Source: Bacteroidales bacterium UBA1754 (lineage in GTDB: Bacteria > Bacteroidota > Bacteroidia > Bacteroidales > Paludibacteraceae). Taken from it: a stretch of 25,296 nt of DNA. The stretch is taken from assembly GCA_002315615.1 (NCBI GenBank), contig DCHK01000024.1:1-25296 (forward strand), given 5' to 3'. Under the pieces are notes generated by a model. The model worked only from the letters and a program-made list of their open reading frames with translations, was not told the origin of the DNA and made no database searches. Position 1 is the first letter of the stretch. Each line of letters starts with the position of its first letter. Shown in pieces: positions 1-7,588 of the stretch. The position numbers and the translations under genes were made by a program.

Positions 1-942
1 TCCCTTGCGTAAATCATAAGAATAGAGGGCTTGGGGGCTACTTCCGCCGATGAAGAGGAAAATCATTCCGAGCAAAACAAATGCAAGGTCGATGGCTTTG
101 TTTCGAAGATTTTTTTCGTGAAAAAGCAATGCACCACACGCAAAACTAACAATTACACTGCCACGACGAATCATAGAGACTACAGCAATGAGTGCACCGT
201 CAAAACTTAGGGCATAGAAGTATGCGAAATCTGCAATACATAGAAAGATGGAAATTAGCGGAATGCTCCATCGCCAAACAAATGGCGTGGTGTTTTTCCT
301 ATTCGGAAACCACAAAACAAGCGTAACAATAGCCATCTCTACAAATTGATAAATATTGTACCAACTTTGCACTACCATAGGTTGCACACCTCGCGAATGA
401 ATCAAATATTTATCAAACAATCCGCTTGCCGAACCGAGCAATGTGGCAAGTACCAAAAAGATTATCCAACGATTATGCGTAAAATTTATTCCTTCTTTTT
501 TGCCCGTTCTGCTAAGCAAAAAAAACGAAAAAATCGCCAAGCAAACACCAATCCATTGATATAAATTCAGTTTTTCTGAAAAGAAAATCAATGCGCCAAG
601 CAGCACCATTACAGGACGCGTAGCATTTATCGGTCCTACAAGTGTGAGCGGCAAATGTTTAACTGCAAAATAGCCAAAAATCCACGATGAAAGCACCAAA
701 ATCGACTTCAGAAACACTAACTGATGAACATCAAAACCAACGCTCTCTACGTAGAACAGACTGTCAGCACTAATCTTACCAAAAGCCGATAGCAAAATAA
801 GCGGAGCAAATATAACGGTAAGGAAAAAAGTGTTACACAACAACACTGGAATTACAGCATTTTCGTGCAACGATTTCTTCTTGCTTACATCATAAAAACC
901 AAGCAAAACAGCCGAACAAAATGCGAGTAAAGTCCAAAACAT
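1..942 (-). CDS. EamA/DMT-family membrane transporter, 3' end outside window
   Basis: The reading frame runs without a stop from an ATG at 942 to the left edge (314 codons), so the C-terminus is missing. The translation is almost entirely hydrophobic, with about ten predicted membrane helices in two halves, as in the drug/metabolite transporter superfamily. Each half ends in the EamA pattern of a small-residue-rich helix, a short loop carrying E-K, and a final helix (FFSEKLNLYQWIG near residues 118-130; LLFHEKNLRNKA near 270-282). The last helix is followed by a hydrophilic tail, so probably only a few residues are lost. Family members export or import amino acids, nucleotides or other small metabolites; the substrate cannot be inferred here. 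The start lies just downstream of a heptad-repeat leader and a -7 element at 1014-1021. It is divergent from mutS. Confidence 0.85.
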   Translation of the reverse strand, partial: MFWTLLAFCSAVLLGFYDVSKKKSLHENAVIPVLLCNTFFLTVIFAPLILLSAFGKISADSLFYVESVGFDVHQLVFLKSILVLSSWIFGYFAVKHLPLTLVGPINATRPVMVLLGALIFFSEKLNLYQWIGVCLAIFSFFLLSRTGKKEGINFTHNRWIIFLVLATLLGSASGLFDKYLIHSRGVQPMVVQSWYNIYQFVEMAIVTLVLWFPNRKNTTPFVWRWSIPLISIFLCIADFAYFYALSFDGALIAVVSMIRRGSVIVSFACGALLFHEKNLRNKAIDLAFVLLGMIFLFIGGSSPQALYSYDLRKG

Positions 943-950
943 AGGAGTGA

Positions 951-1006
951 TAGAGTTAAGAGTGAATAGTTAAGAGTTGAGAGATTAGAGTTGAGAGTGA
1001 TTAGTA
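951..1006. repeat. Degenerate 7-nt tandem tract in the EamA/mutS divergent gap
   Basis: Eight consecutive heptamers fill this stretch, with forms such as TAGAGTT, AAGAGTG, AAGAGTT and GAGAGTG. The plus strand is purine-rich. Read on the minus strand the tract leads straight into the EamA start codon at 942. It does not encode an ORF. Two similar tracts occur at 3815-3842 and 7589-7665. Confidence 0.6.
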
Positions 1007-1013
1007 TTTTTTG

Positions 1014-1021
1014 CAAAGTTA
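1014..1021 (-). promoter_or_regulatory. Candidate -7 promoter element for the EamA gene
   Basis: On the minus strand this reads TAACTTTG, matching the Bacteroidota -7 consensus TAnnTTTG. No TTTG lies at the right distance for a -33 element, so support is partial. Initiation here would give a leader of about 65 nt made mostly of the heptad tract. Confidence 0.4.
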
Positions 1022-1066
1022 AGCAATATTACAATTTTGGGATTTAACAATTTTCAAAAAAATCCG

Positions 1067-1074
1067 TATCTTTG
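1067..1074 (+). promoter_or_regulatory. Candidate -7 promoter element for mutS
   Basis: The sequence TATCTTTG matches the Bacteroidota -7 consensus TAnnTTTG. It would place transcription initiation near 1081, about 16 nt before the GTG start of mutS. A properly spaced -33 TTTG is not seen; the nearest is at 1036-1039, which is too far upstream. Confidence 0.45.
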
Positions 1075-1096
1075 AAATTGTAAAAAACTTACAGCA

Positions 1097-3718
1097 GTGG
1101 CAAACCGAAATTTTGCAGAAACACCTTTGATGAAACAGTTTTTCGAAATGAAATCGCAACATCCCGATGCGATTTTGCTGTTTCGTTGTGGCGATTTTTA
1201 CGAAACTTACGGCGAAGATGCTGCTACGGCAGCCAATATTCTTGGCATCACACTCACCAAACGCTCAAGCAAGCAAATCGACTCGCCAGAAATGGCAGGT
1301 TTTCCACATCACGCACTCGATACTTATTTGCCAAAACTAATTCGTGCAGGACTTCGCGTTGCAATTTGCGACCAATTGGAAGACCCAAAGTTTGCAAAAA
1401 AACTCGTCAAACGTGGCATTACCGAAGTCGTTACGCCAAGTGTATCGTACAACGACAACACTTACGACAACAAGGAAAATAGTTTTTTGGCAAGCGTTCA
1501 TTTTGGCGAAAATAATGTCATTGGTTTGGCGTTTTTAGATATTTCTACGGGCGAATTTCTTACTGCACAAGGCAATGCAGAATATGCCGATAAATTATTG
1601 AATAGTTTTTCGCCCAAAGAAGTTATTTACGAAAAAGAACATCGTGCCGATTTTGAAAATATTTTTGGGAAGAAATTCTATACTTTTGGGTTGGACGATT
1701 GGGTTTTTACCTACGATACTTCTTACGACCGTTTGCTGAAACATTTTGAAGTGAAAAACCTAAAAGGTTTTGGCATCGAAAGTCTAAAAATGGGAATTGT
1801 GGCAGCAGGCGCAGTTTTCTATTATCTCGACCAAACTCACCACGAGCAAACGGGACATATTAAAGTGCTGTCGCGCATAGAAGAAGATAAATACGTGTGG
1901 TTGGATAGATTTACCGTAAGGAATTTGGAACTTTACGGAACGCTGAACGACGGTGGCAAAACACTTTTAGACGTGATAGACCGCACTGCTTGTCCAATGG
2001 GCGCACGTATGCTGAAACGTTGGGTTGCATTCCCACTGAAAGACGTGAATGCCATCAACGAGCGTTTGCAAATGGTGGAATTTCTTTTCAAACATCCCGA
2101 TTTCAAAGAATTGCTTCATACGCAAATTTCACAAATTGGCGATTTGGAACGAATCATTTCGAAAGTGGCGGTTGGGCGTATCAATCCGCGTGAGGTGGTG
2201 CAACTACACATTGCACTCGAAGCAATTGAACCAATTAAAAACGCTTGTGCCGAAGCCGACGATGCCATTCTTAAACGCATTGGCGACCAACTGAATCCTT
2301 GCATTCTTATCAGAGAAAGAATAAAAAAAGAAATTCAGCCAGACCCACCGATTGCCGTAAACCGCGGAAATGTGATTTGCAAAGGTGTGGACAAAGAACT
2401 CGATGAACTGCGCGAAATTGCTTATTATAGTAAAGATTATTTGCAAAAACTGCAAGACCACGAGAGCGAAAGAACTGGCATACCGAGTCTGAAGATAAGT
2501 TATAATAACGTATTTGGTTACTACATTGAGGTGCGCAACACGCACAAAGACAAAGTGCCAGAAGATTGGATTCGCAAACAAACACTCGTAAATGCCGAAC
2601 GTTATATTACGCAAGAATTAAAAAAGTACGAGGAAAGGATTCTGACTGCCGAAGAAAAAATTTTATCTATCGAGACAAGCATTTTTACCAATTTGGTACA
2701 AGCGCTTTCTGAATATATTTCGAGCATTCAACTTGACGCTACGCTTTTGGCACAACTCGATTGTCTGCTATCTTTTGCCAAAATTTCTGAAGAAAACAGA
2801 TATATTCGTCCAGAAGTAAACGATTCACTCATAATTGACATTAAACAAGGCAGACATCCTGTAATTGAAAAACAATTGCCAATCGGACAGCAATATATTG
2901 CCAACGATGTGCTACTCGACAACGATAGTCAGCAAATTATCGTCATCACCGGACCGAATATGGCAGGTAAATCGGCTTTGTTGCGACAAACGGCACTCAT
3001 CACACTGATGGCTCAAATTGGTTGTTTCGTACCTGCCGAAAGTGCCAAAATAGGCATTGTTGACAAAATTTTTACGCGCGTAGGCGCAAGCGACAATATT
3101 TCGGTGGGCGAATCTACTTTTATGGTAGAAATGAACGAAGCCGCTTGCATTTTGAACAATATCTCGAATCGCAGTCTTATTCTTTTCGACGAATTAGGTC
3201 GTGGCACAAGCACCTACGACGGCATTTCTATTGCGTGGTCTATCGTAGAATTTTTGCACGAAAACAAAAAAGCACACGCTAAAACGCTTTTCGCCACACA
3301 CTACCACGAACTGAACGAAATGGAAAAAACATTCGAAAGAATTCGCAATTATAATGTTTCGGTGAAAGAAATTGACAAAAAGGTTATATTTTTGCGAAAA
3401 CTTGTGCGAGGTGGCAGCGAACATAGTTTCGGCATTCACGTGGCAAAAATGGCAGGAATGCCACCATCAATCATAAAACGTGCCGACGAAATACTGAAAC
3501 AACTTGAAACGAACAACAAACAAAACCGCGAAATAAACATTGAAAAACAAAGTGCGAAAAACAGCGACTATCAATTGAGTTTTTTCCAATTGGACGACCC
3601 CGTACTCTCGCAAATTCGCGACGAAATTTTAGGTATCAACGTAAATAACCTTACACCACTCGAAGCACTGAACAAACTGAATGAAATAAAATCAATTTTG
3701 ACAGGGAAAAAAACGTAA
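1097..3718 (+). CDS. mutS: DNA mismatch repair protein MutS
   Basis: This 873-residue protein recognises base mismatches and small loops in DNA and, in concert with MutL, licenses their excision. The mismatch-binding domain begins with TPLMKQF and carries the intercalating Phe-x-Glu motif (F34-Y35-E36, in GDFYETY). Connector, lever and clamp regions follow. The C-terminal ABC-type ATPase has Walker A GPNMAGKS at 619-626, Walker B FDE with D698/E699, and the GRGTSTYDG signature just after. The extreme C-terminus (LTPLEALNKLNEIK) is the small helix-turn-helix dimerisation region of MutS1. Length and domain order are those of full MutS1, not of the MutS2 family. The start is GTG at 1097; the next in-frame ATG (codon 12) would remove conserved N-terminal residues. 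It is monocistronic as far as I can see and diverges from the EamA transporter. Confidence 0.98.
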   Translation: MANRNFAETPLMKQFFEMKSQHPDAILLFRCGDFYETYGEDAATAANILGITLTKRSSKQIDSPEMAGFPHHALDTYLPKLIRAGLRVAICDQLEDPKFAKKLVKRGITEVVTPSVSYNDNTYDNKENSFLASVHFGENNVIGLAFLDISTGEFLTAQGNAEYADKLLNSFSPKEVIYEKEHRADFENIFGKKFYTFGLDDWVFTYDTSYDRLLKHFEVKNLKGFGIESLKMGIVAAGAVFYYLDQTHHEQTGHIKVLSRIEEDKYVWLDRFTVRNLELYGTLNDGGKTLLDVIDRTACPMGARMLKRWVAFPLKDVNAINERLQMVEFLFKHPDFKELLHTQISQIGDLERIISKVAVGRINPREVVQLHIALEAIEPIKNACAEADDAILKRIGDQLNPCILIRERIKKEIQPDPPIAVNRGNVICKGVDKELDELREIAYYSKDYLQKLQDHESERTGIPSLKISYNNVFGYYIEVRNTHKDKVPEDWIRKQTLVNAERYITQELKKYEERILTAEEKILSIETSIFTNLVQALSEYISSIQLDATLLAQLDCLLSFAKISEENRYIRPEVNDSLIIDIKQGRHPVIEKQLPIGQQYIANDVLLDNDSQQIIVITGPNMAGKSALLRQTALITLMAQIGCFVPAESAKIGIVDKIFTRVGASDNISVGESTFMVEMNEAACILNNISNRSLILFDELGRGTSTYDGISIAWSIVEFLHENKKAHAKTLFATHYHELNEMEKTFERIRNYNVSVKEIDKKVIFLRKLVRGGSEHSFGIHVAKMAGMPPSIIKRADEILKQLETNNKQNREINIEKQSAKNSDYQLSFFQLDDPVLSQIRDEILGINVNNLTPLEALNKLNEIKSILTGKKT

Positions 3719-3729
3719 ATCAATTAAGA

Positions 3730-3761
3730 AAATTAAAGTAATTAAATAAATTAAAGTAATT
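3730..3761. repeat. Two-copy 14-nt direct repeat downstream of mutS
   Basis: The 14-mer AAATTAAAGTAATT occurs at 3730-3743 and again at 3748-3761, an 18-nt period. A degenerate third copy may precede it near 3721. The region is nearly pure A/T and lies between the mutS stop and the thrC leader. It has no hairpin with a T-run, so I do not call it a terminator. Confidence 0.5.
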
Positions 3762-3814
3762 GAATGATTTACAATTAGTTATCTTTTACTTGTTATTAAC
3801 TTAAATATTTCACA

Positions 3815-3842
3815 TTCCTAATTCCTAACTCCTAATTTCTAA
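3815..3842 (+). repeat. Four-unit heptad tract in the thrC leader
   Basis: Four successive 7-nt units (TTCCTAA twice, then CTCCTAA and TTTCTAA) end 4 nt before the thrC ATG. The pyrimidine-rich strand reads into the gene, as it does for the tract ahead of the EamA gene. There is no Shine-Dalgarno-like sequence here, so the tract occupies the ribosome-landing region. Confidence 0.6.
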
Positions 3843-3846
3843 CTAA

Positions 3847-5145
3847 ATGAAATATTACAGCACAAACGGGAAACAAAAAGACGCAAGTCTGCAAACTGCA
3901 GTAGTAAAAGGTTTGGCAGAAGACAAAGGACTTTTTATGCCGAATGAAATTCTGAACTTGCCGAAATCTTTTTTTGACAATATCGAAAATCTTTCGTTAC
4001 AAGAAATTGGCTACCAAGTAGCGAACGCCTTTTTCGGCGAAGATGTAGAAGCCGATGAACTGAAAAGAATTGTTTACGAAACATTGAATTTCGACATTCC
4101 TTTAGTAAAAGTAAGCGACAATATTTATAGTTTGGAAATGTTTCACGGGCCTACGGCGGCATTCAAAGATGTAGGCGCACGATTTATGTCGCGTTTGTTG
4201 GGATATTTCATCAAAAAACAAGGCGAAAAGAATGTAAATGTACTTGTTGCCACTTCGGGCGACACGGGCAGCGCTGTTGCTAACGGATTTCTTGGCGTAG
4301 AAGGCATACACGTGTATGTGCTTTATCCTAAAAATTTGGTAAGCAAAATTCAAGAATGCCAATTCACCACTTTGGGCAAAAACATCACTGCAGTAGAAGT
4401 GAGCGGCACATTCGACGATTGTCAAGCACTTGTAAAATCTGCCTTTATGGATGCCGACTTGAACAAGCATATGAAACTTACTTCTGCCAATTCCATCAAC
4501 GTGGCTCGCTTTTTACCTCAAGCATTTTATTATTTTTATGCTTACGCACAACTGAAGAAAATGGGCAAAGCAAAAAATTTAGTTTGTTGTGTGCCGAGCG
4601 GAAATTTTGGAAACATCACGGCAGGACTTTTCGGCAAACGAATGGGATTGCCAATTTCGCGCTTCATTGCTGCCAACAATAAAAACGATATTTTCTATCA
4701 GTATTTGAAAACTGGCGAGTACAATCCGCGTCCTTCTATCTCTACCATTGCTAACGCAATGGACGTAGGCGACCCAAGCAACTTTGCACGTGTTTTGGCT
4801 CTTTATGGTTCGCACAAAGCAATTTGTGCCGACATTGATGGCGCAACCTACACCAACGAACAAATTGCCGAAACAATGAAACAATGTTTCGAGAAAGAAG
4901 GTTATTTGCTCGACCCACACGGCGCTTGTGGCTATCGTGCTTTGAAAGAGCAATTGAAATCAGACGAAGTGGGTTTCTTCCTCGAGACTGCACACCCTGC
5001 AAAATTCAAAGATACGGTAGAGAAAATTATCGGTAAGGAAGTGGAAATTCCTGCTGTACTACAAGCATTTATGAAAGGCACAAAACAAACAGTGGAATGC
5101 AGTAAGAATTTTGCTGATTTCAAAGCATTTTTAATGAAAGAATAA
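3847..5145 (+). CDS. thrC: Threonine synthase
   Basis: This 432-residue PLP enzyme converts O-phospho-L-homoserine to L-threonine, the last step of threonine synthesis, in the cytoplasm. The N-terminal YYSTNGK motif is typical of the shorter, E. coli-like class. The cofactor lysine is K107 in the motif HGPTAAFKD (H100-D108), and the phosphate-cradling loop ATSGDTGSA follows about 25 residues later. The SGNFGN motif near 253-258 and the C-terminal ETAHPAKF segment also fit the family. No other thr genes (thrA, thrB) lie next to it, so it is detached from the usual cluster. The ATG start gives the expected N-terminus. It is convergent with the small minus-strand gene ending at 5151, with only 5 nt between stops and no obvious terminator. 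Confidence 0.97.
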   Translation: MKYYSTNGKQKDASLQTAVVKGLAEDKGLFMPNEILNLPKSFFDNIENLSLQEIGYQVANAFFGEDVEADELKRIVYETLNFDIPLVKVSDNIYSLEMFHGPTAAFKDVGARFMSRLLGYFIKKQGEKNVNVLVATSGDTGSAVANGFLGVEGIHVYVLYPKNLVSKIQECQFTTLGKNITAVEVSGTFDDCQALVKSAFMDADLNKHMKLTSANSINVARFLPQAFYYFYAYAQLKKMGKAKNLVCCVPSGNFGNITAGLFGKRMGLPISRFIAANNKNDIFYQYLKTGEYNPRPSISTIANAMDVGDPSNFARVLALYGSHKAICADIDGATYTNEQIAETMKQCFEKEGYLLDPHGACGYRALKEQLKSDEVGFFLETAHPAKFKDTVEKIIGKEVEIPAVLQAFMKGTKQTVECSKNFADFKAFLMKE

Positions 5146-5150
5146 AAACG

Positions 5151-5501
5151 CTAAATTGTTTGTACAAAAGAAGTTTGTAGAAATTTCAAATTAAGCAAAT
5201 CAACATCTTCTATCACAATCCAACCAGAAAATGTCTTTGTGATATATTGTTTAAGAATCTTGGGAATTGTCATCTCGGGATTCTTTTTTTGTTGTTCCGC
5301 AAGTAATTTTAATATTGACTCTGTAGAAAGATTCCAATAGTTTGGACAAATTATGCCGTTATAAAAAACGGTAAATGCAGTTTCGGAGTGTGAATTGCTC
5401 AAATTTATGTCTAAAATTTCGCTCTTCGCTGTGTCGAGCAAAGCATTTTGAAGCAATTCGCCTTTTGTTGTAAAAATATAATGTGCTGCAGCGTATTTCA
5501 T
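5151..5501 (-). CDS. Barrel-less remnant of an amidohydrolase-family protein
   Basis: This is a 116-residue open frame. Its N-terminal 53 residues resemble the start of the Bacteroidales metal-dependent amidohydrolase usually found at this locus (YIFTTKGELL, then FYNGIICP where the family has FYNGIIxPGFVNCHCHLELS). The metal-binding His-x-His is absent; the sequence jumps from CPNYWN to STESILKLLAEQQ. That second segment resembles the LSILEELKTLQ helix that lies near the C-terminus of the full enzyme. The last 20 residues (IEDVDLLNLKFLQTSFV) match its closing beta strand. About 250 catalytic-barrel residues therefore appear to be missing, and the loop before residue 94 is also shortened. The frame is intact and its ATG overlaps the stop of the upstream DUF4296 gene (ATGA), so it is probably translated. 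The family comparison is from memory, not from a search. It is unlikely to have hydrolase activity. Confidence 0.7.
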   Translation of the reverse strand: MKYAAAHYIFTTKGELLQNALLDTAKSEILDINLSNSHSETAFTVFYNGIICPNYWNLSTESILKLLAEQQKKNPEMTIPKILKQYITKTFSGWIVIEDVDLLNLKFLQTSFVQTI

Positions 5502-5842
5502 TCTTTATCAGGAAATTCTTCGCGCATTTTTTCTATATTTTTATCTACTCTTTTGTAGATTTTTCGCAAACCTTCTATGTCGTTCACTGTGTACCATTGC
5601 AAAGAACTATCAAACACTTCGGGTTCGACGTTGTACTTGTCGAAAAGTTGGTTATAGTAATGCAAATATGTTCGCGAATCGTACACCGCACTAATGCCTT
5701 TTGCCTGACAAGCAGCGTCATTCAACTGCAAATCAGTAATAATATCCGTCATTGTATCTTCAGAAAGAATACGATCTGGACGCTGATGACACGATGAGAA
5801 AATAACACCACACAACAAAACTGCAAATACTATTTTACGCAT
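5498..5842 (-). CDS. DUF4296-type lipoprotein
   Basis: This 114-residue protein has a lipoprotein signal: a short basic start, a hydrophobic stretch and a lipobox ending IFSSC with the lipidated Cys at residue 18. The mature part begins by the pattern RPDRILSEDTMTDIITDLQLNDAA, which I recognise as the start of DUF4296, a helical family largely confined to Bacteroidota. The function is unknown. The stop codon of lspA and this start are separated by a single nucleotide, and its own stop overlaps the next start, so the three genes are translated from one message. Sitting directly after lspA, the enzyme that would process its own signal peptide, is a conserved arrangement in the order as I recall it. 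Confidence 0.8.
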   Translation of the reverse strand: MRKIVFAVLLCGVIFSSCHQRPDRILSEDTMTDIITDLQLNDAACQAKGISAVYDSRTYLHYYNQLFDKYNVEPEVFDSSLQWYTVNDIEGLRKIYKRVDKNIEKMREEFPDKE

Positions 5843-5843
5843 C

Positions 5844-6449
5844 TTAAAATTGTTTTAGAATTTTATTGTAAAAAACAATTACATAACCCACACCTACACA
5901 AATGCTTGCATCTGCAAGGTTGAAAATCGGACTAAAAAATTCCCAATCTTCGCCAGCACAAAACGGAAACCAATCGGGGAAAGTTCCTCCAAAAAGTGGA
6001 AAATACAACATATCTACCACTTTGCCATTCAAAATTGTACCATAACCTCCAGCCTCTGGAAACAAAGTAGCAGTGCTAACTGGTGTGCTAATGTCAAAAA
6101 TCAATCCGTAGAAAACGCAATCGATAATATTGCCCAATGCACCTGCAAAAATCAATGCTACGCACACAATAAAACCTAACTGAAATTTATTTTTCAATAA
6201 ATAATGAATAAAATACCCAATGGCAGCCACCGCCACAATGCGAAACACAGAAAGGAATGTTTTGCTAATAACTTCCATACCGAAAGCCATACCATTGTTC
6301 TCGATAAAATGGAGATGAAACCAACTTGCAATTTGCACATCTTCGCCCAATGTAAAAGACGTTTTAACCCAAATTTTAAGCCATTGGTCGAGCAACAACA
6401 CCAATAATATTACGCCAATTATTTTATTTCGATCAGATAAATTTTTCAT
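5844..6449 (-). CDS. lspA: Lipoprotein signal peptidase (signal peptidase II)
   Basis: This inner-membrane aspartyl protease cuts prolipoprotein signal peptides after lipid attachment to the +1 cysteine. Four membrane helices are visible. Conserved blocks are NNGMAFG (51-57), GALGNIID (103-110), the catalytic aspartate in KVVDM (D146) and the second catalytic aspartate in FNLADASI (D180). Between GALGNIID and KVVDM there is an extra loop of about 20 residues, and another follows it. These make the protein (201 residues) longer than the E. coli enzyme, as is usual in Bacteroidota. The residue after D110 is Cys where Arg is common. I start at ATG 6449; a TTG at 6458 is in frame but falls inside the T-run of the preceding terminator. 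Expression must depend on read-through or an unseen promoter. Confidence 0.95.
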   Translation of the reverse strand: MKNLSDRNKIIGVILLVLLLDQWLKIWVKTSFTLGEDVQIASWFHLHFIENNGMAFGMEVISKTFLSVFRIVAVAAIGYFIHYLLKNKFQLGFIVCVALIFAGALGNIIDCVFYGLIFDISTPVSTATLFPEAGGYGTILNGKVVDMLYFPLFGGTFPDWFPFCAGEDWEFFSPIFNLADASICVGVGYVIVFYNKILKQF

Positions 6450-6456
6450 TTTTTTC

Positions 6457-6490
6457 AAAAAAAAGACCGACCATTTTTGTAGTCGGCCTT
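6457..6490 (-). terminator. Intrinsic terminator between the TraR/DksA-type gene and lspA
   Basis: On the minus strand the arms AAGGCCGAC (from + 6482-6490) and GTCGGTCTT (from + 6463-6471) form a 9-bp GC-containing stem with one mismatch around a 10-nt loop. A run of eight T follows (+ 6457-6464). It ends the message of the upstream regulator only 8 nt before the lspA ATG, so it could also act as an attenuator. Confidence 0.8.
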
Positions 6491-6507
6491 AATACATAAC
6501 TGTTTAA

Positions 6508-6888
6508 TTATTTTGCACCATTTTTCTTTGCATCGAGCGAAAGAGTTGCGTGTGGCACAGCACGAAGACGCTCTTTTGGAATAAGTTTTCCAGTTTCGCG
6601 ACATACGCCATACGTTTTGTTCTCGATACGCACTAATGCTGCTTGCAAGTGCTGAATAAATTTCATTTGGCGTTGTGCCAATTGTCCTGCTTCTTCTTTC
6701 GACATTGTGTTTGCGCCTTCTTCCAAGGTTTTGAACGTAGGCGAAGTGTCGGAAACATCATTTCCATCAAGGTTAGCAAGACTAAGTTTTAGGGCATCAT
6801 ATTCTCTTTTTGCCACTTCCAATTTTTCAAGAATAATGGCTTTGAATTCTGCCAATTCTTCATCAGTGTATCTTGTTTTTTCTTCCAT
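6508..6888 (-). CDS. TraR/DksA-family transcriptional regulator lacking most zinc-finger cysteines
   Basis: This 126-residue protein has the DksA layout: a long N-terminal helical hairpin (about 8-90) and a C-terminal segment YGVCRETGKLIPKERLRAVP (93-112) with the family's finger-region consensus. DksA proteins insert the coiled coil into the RNA polymerase secondary channel and alter initiation, often with ppGpp. The canonical four cysteines are reduced here to one (C96), as I recall is common for Bacteroidota members, so a structural zinc is unlikely. In E. coli DksA two acidic residues at the hairpin tip matter; acidic residues are present here in LDGNDVSD (40-47), but their equivalence is inferred. 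A good promoter lies at 6919-6950 and a terminator directly follows the gene, so it can be a single-gene unit ahead of lspA. Confidence 0.88.
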   Translation of the reverse strand: MEEKTRYTDEELAEFKAIILEKLEVAKREYDALKLSLANLDGNDVSDTSPTFKTLEEGANTMSKEEAGQLAQRQMKFIQHLQAALVRIENKTYGVCRETGKLIPKERLRAVPHATLSLDAKKNGAK

Positions 6889-6918
6889 AGAATTATTTTT
6901 TTAAGAGTTTAACGATTA

Positions 6919-6950
6919 CAAATGTATTAAAATTACTTAAAGAAATCAAA
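6919..6950 (-). promoter_or_regulatory. Bacteroidota-type promoter for the TraR/DksA-family gene
   Basis: On the minus strand TTTG (+ 6947-6950) is followed after exactly 20 nt by TACATTTG (+ 6919-6926). This is a full match to the -33/-7 consensus of the primary sigma factor in this phylum. Transcription should start near 6912, giving a leader of about 24 nt. Confidence 0.75.
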
Positions 6951-6980
6951 CTTTCGATTGAATTTTGTTTCTCTGTTTTA

Positions 6981-7577
6981 CTAAAATTTCTGCAAAGCCA
7001 AATTATAGTATTTTTTGTTTTGTTGCGCCGATATAGGATAACGTCGAAAAGTACCAAGCGAAAGGTCGCACACAAAAAGGTCTTGAATATGCGAAATATA
7101 AAGGTGCGAATACGATTTATTTCCAGGATATTGTAATGACTTCGTATATTTAATTATGTTTTCGACATCGGCATTCTGCAAAATTTCTTTCGTAAAAATA
7201 TACAGTCCAAATTGATTAAAATCACCATAAAAATCGTTCGCTACTTTTGCCACTTTGCTTGCTATAATTCTTTTCATCGGTAATGCCAATGCCCAATAAC
7301 GTCGCTCGGCTTCGCTTTCGTTTTGGTGCTGACCATAGGCATAGTCGTATTCGTCAATTTCTGCCACTTCTTTTCCTGCCATCTTGTTTATCAGTTCGTG
7401 CGCCACATTTTTGTCTTCGGCAATGGCACGAGTTACCTCTATTCCCAAACCGCGACTCGCATCTTGCAAATCTGGTCTATCTGCATTTACCAAATTCGCA
7501 TATTGACTGCCCAACTGGTCTTCGAGCGTATATTTAGCATACCGTTCAAAAAAACAAGTATTATATCGGTAATCCAT
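6981..7577 (-). CDS. Hypothetical protein, possible PD-(D/E)XK-like nuclease
   Basis: This soluble 198-residue protein has no signal peptide or membrane segment. Near the N-terminus it reads RPDLQD (35-40) and then GLGIEVTRAI (43-52). An Asp followed about ten residues later by a hydrophobic-Glu-Val-Thr strand resembles the D...ExK core of restriction-endonuclease-fold enzymes, with Thr in place of Lys. A helix rich in E/A/R/K residues follows (ESEAERRYWALALPM), then YGDFNQFGLYIF, which could be the third core strand. I do not recognise a named family, and nuclease activity is only a suggestion. It is upstream of, and in the same direction as, the TraR/DksA-type gene, but that gene has its own promoter. 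Its upstream region is the heptad tract at 7589-7665. Confidence 0.7.
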   Translation of the reverse strand: MDYRYNTCFFERYAKYTLEDQLGSQYANLVNADRPDLQDASRGLGIEVTRAIAEDKNVAHELINKMAGKEVAEIDEYDYAYGQHQNESEAERRYWALALPMKRIIASKVAKVANDFYGDFNQFGLYIFTKEILQNADVENIIKYTKSLQYPGNKSYSHLYISHIQDLFVCDLSLGTFRRYPISAQQNKKYYNLALQKF

Positions 7578-7588
7578 ACCTCAACGAA

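Noticed and set aside
346..564. 72-codon plus-strand frame near the left edge
   Set aside because: It is antisense to the EamA transporter, whose frame is continuous from 942 to the edge and has clear membrane-protein composition.
3721..3761. Terminator after mutS
   Set aside because: The A/T-rich repeats do not form a stable stem followed by a T-run.
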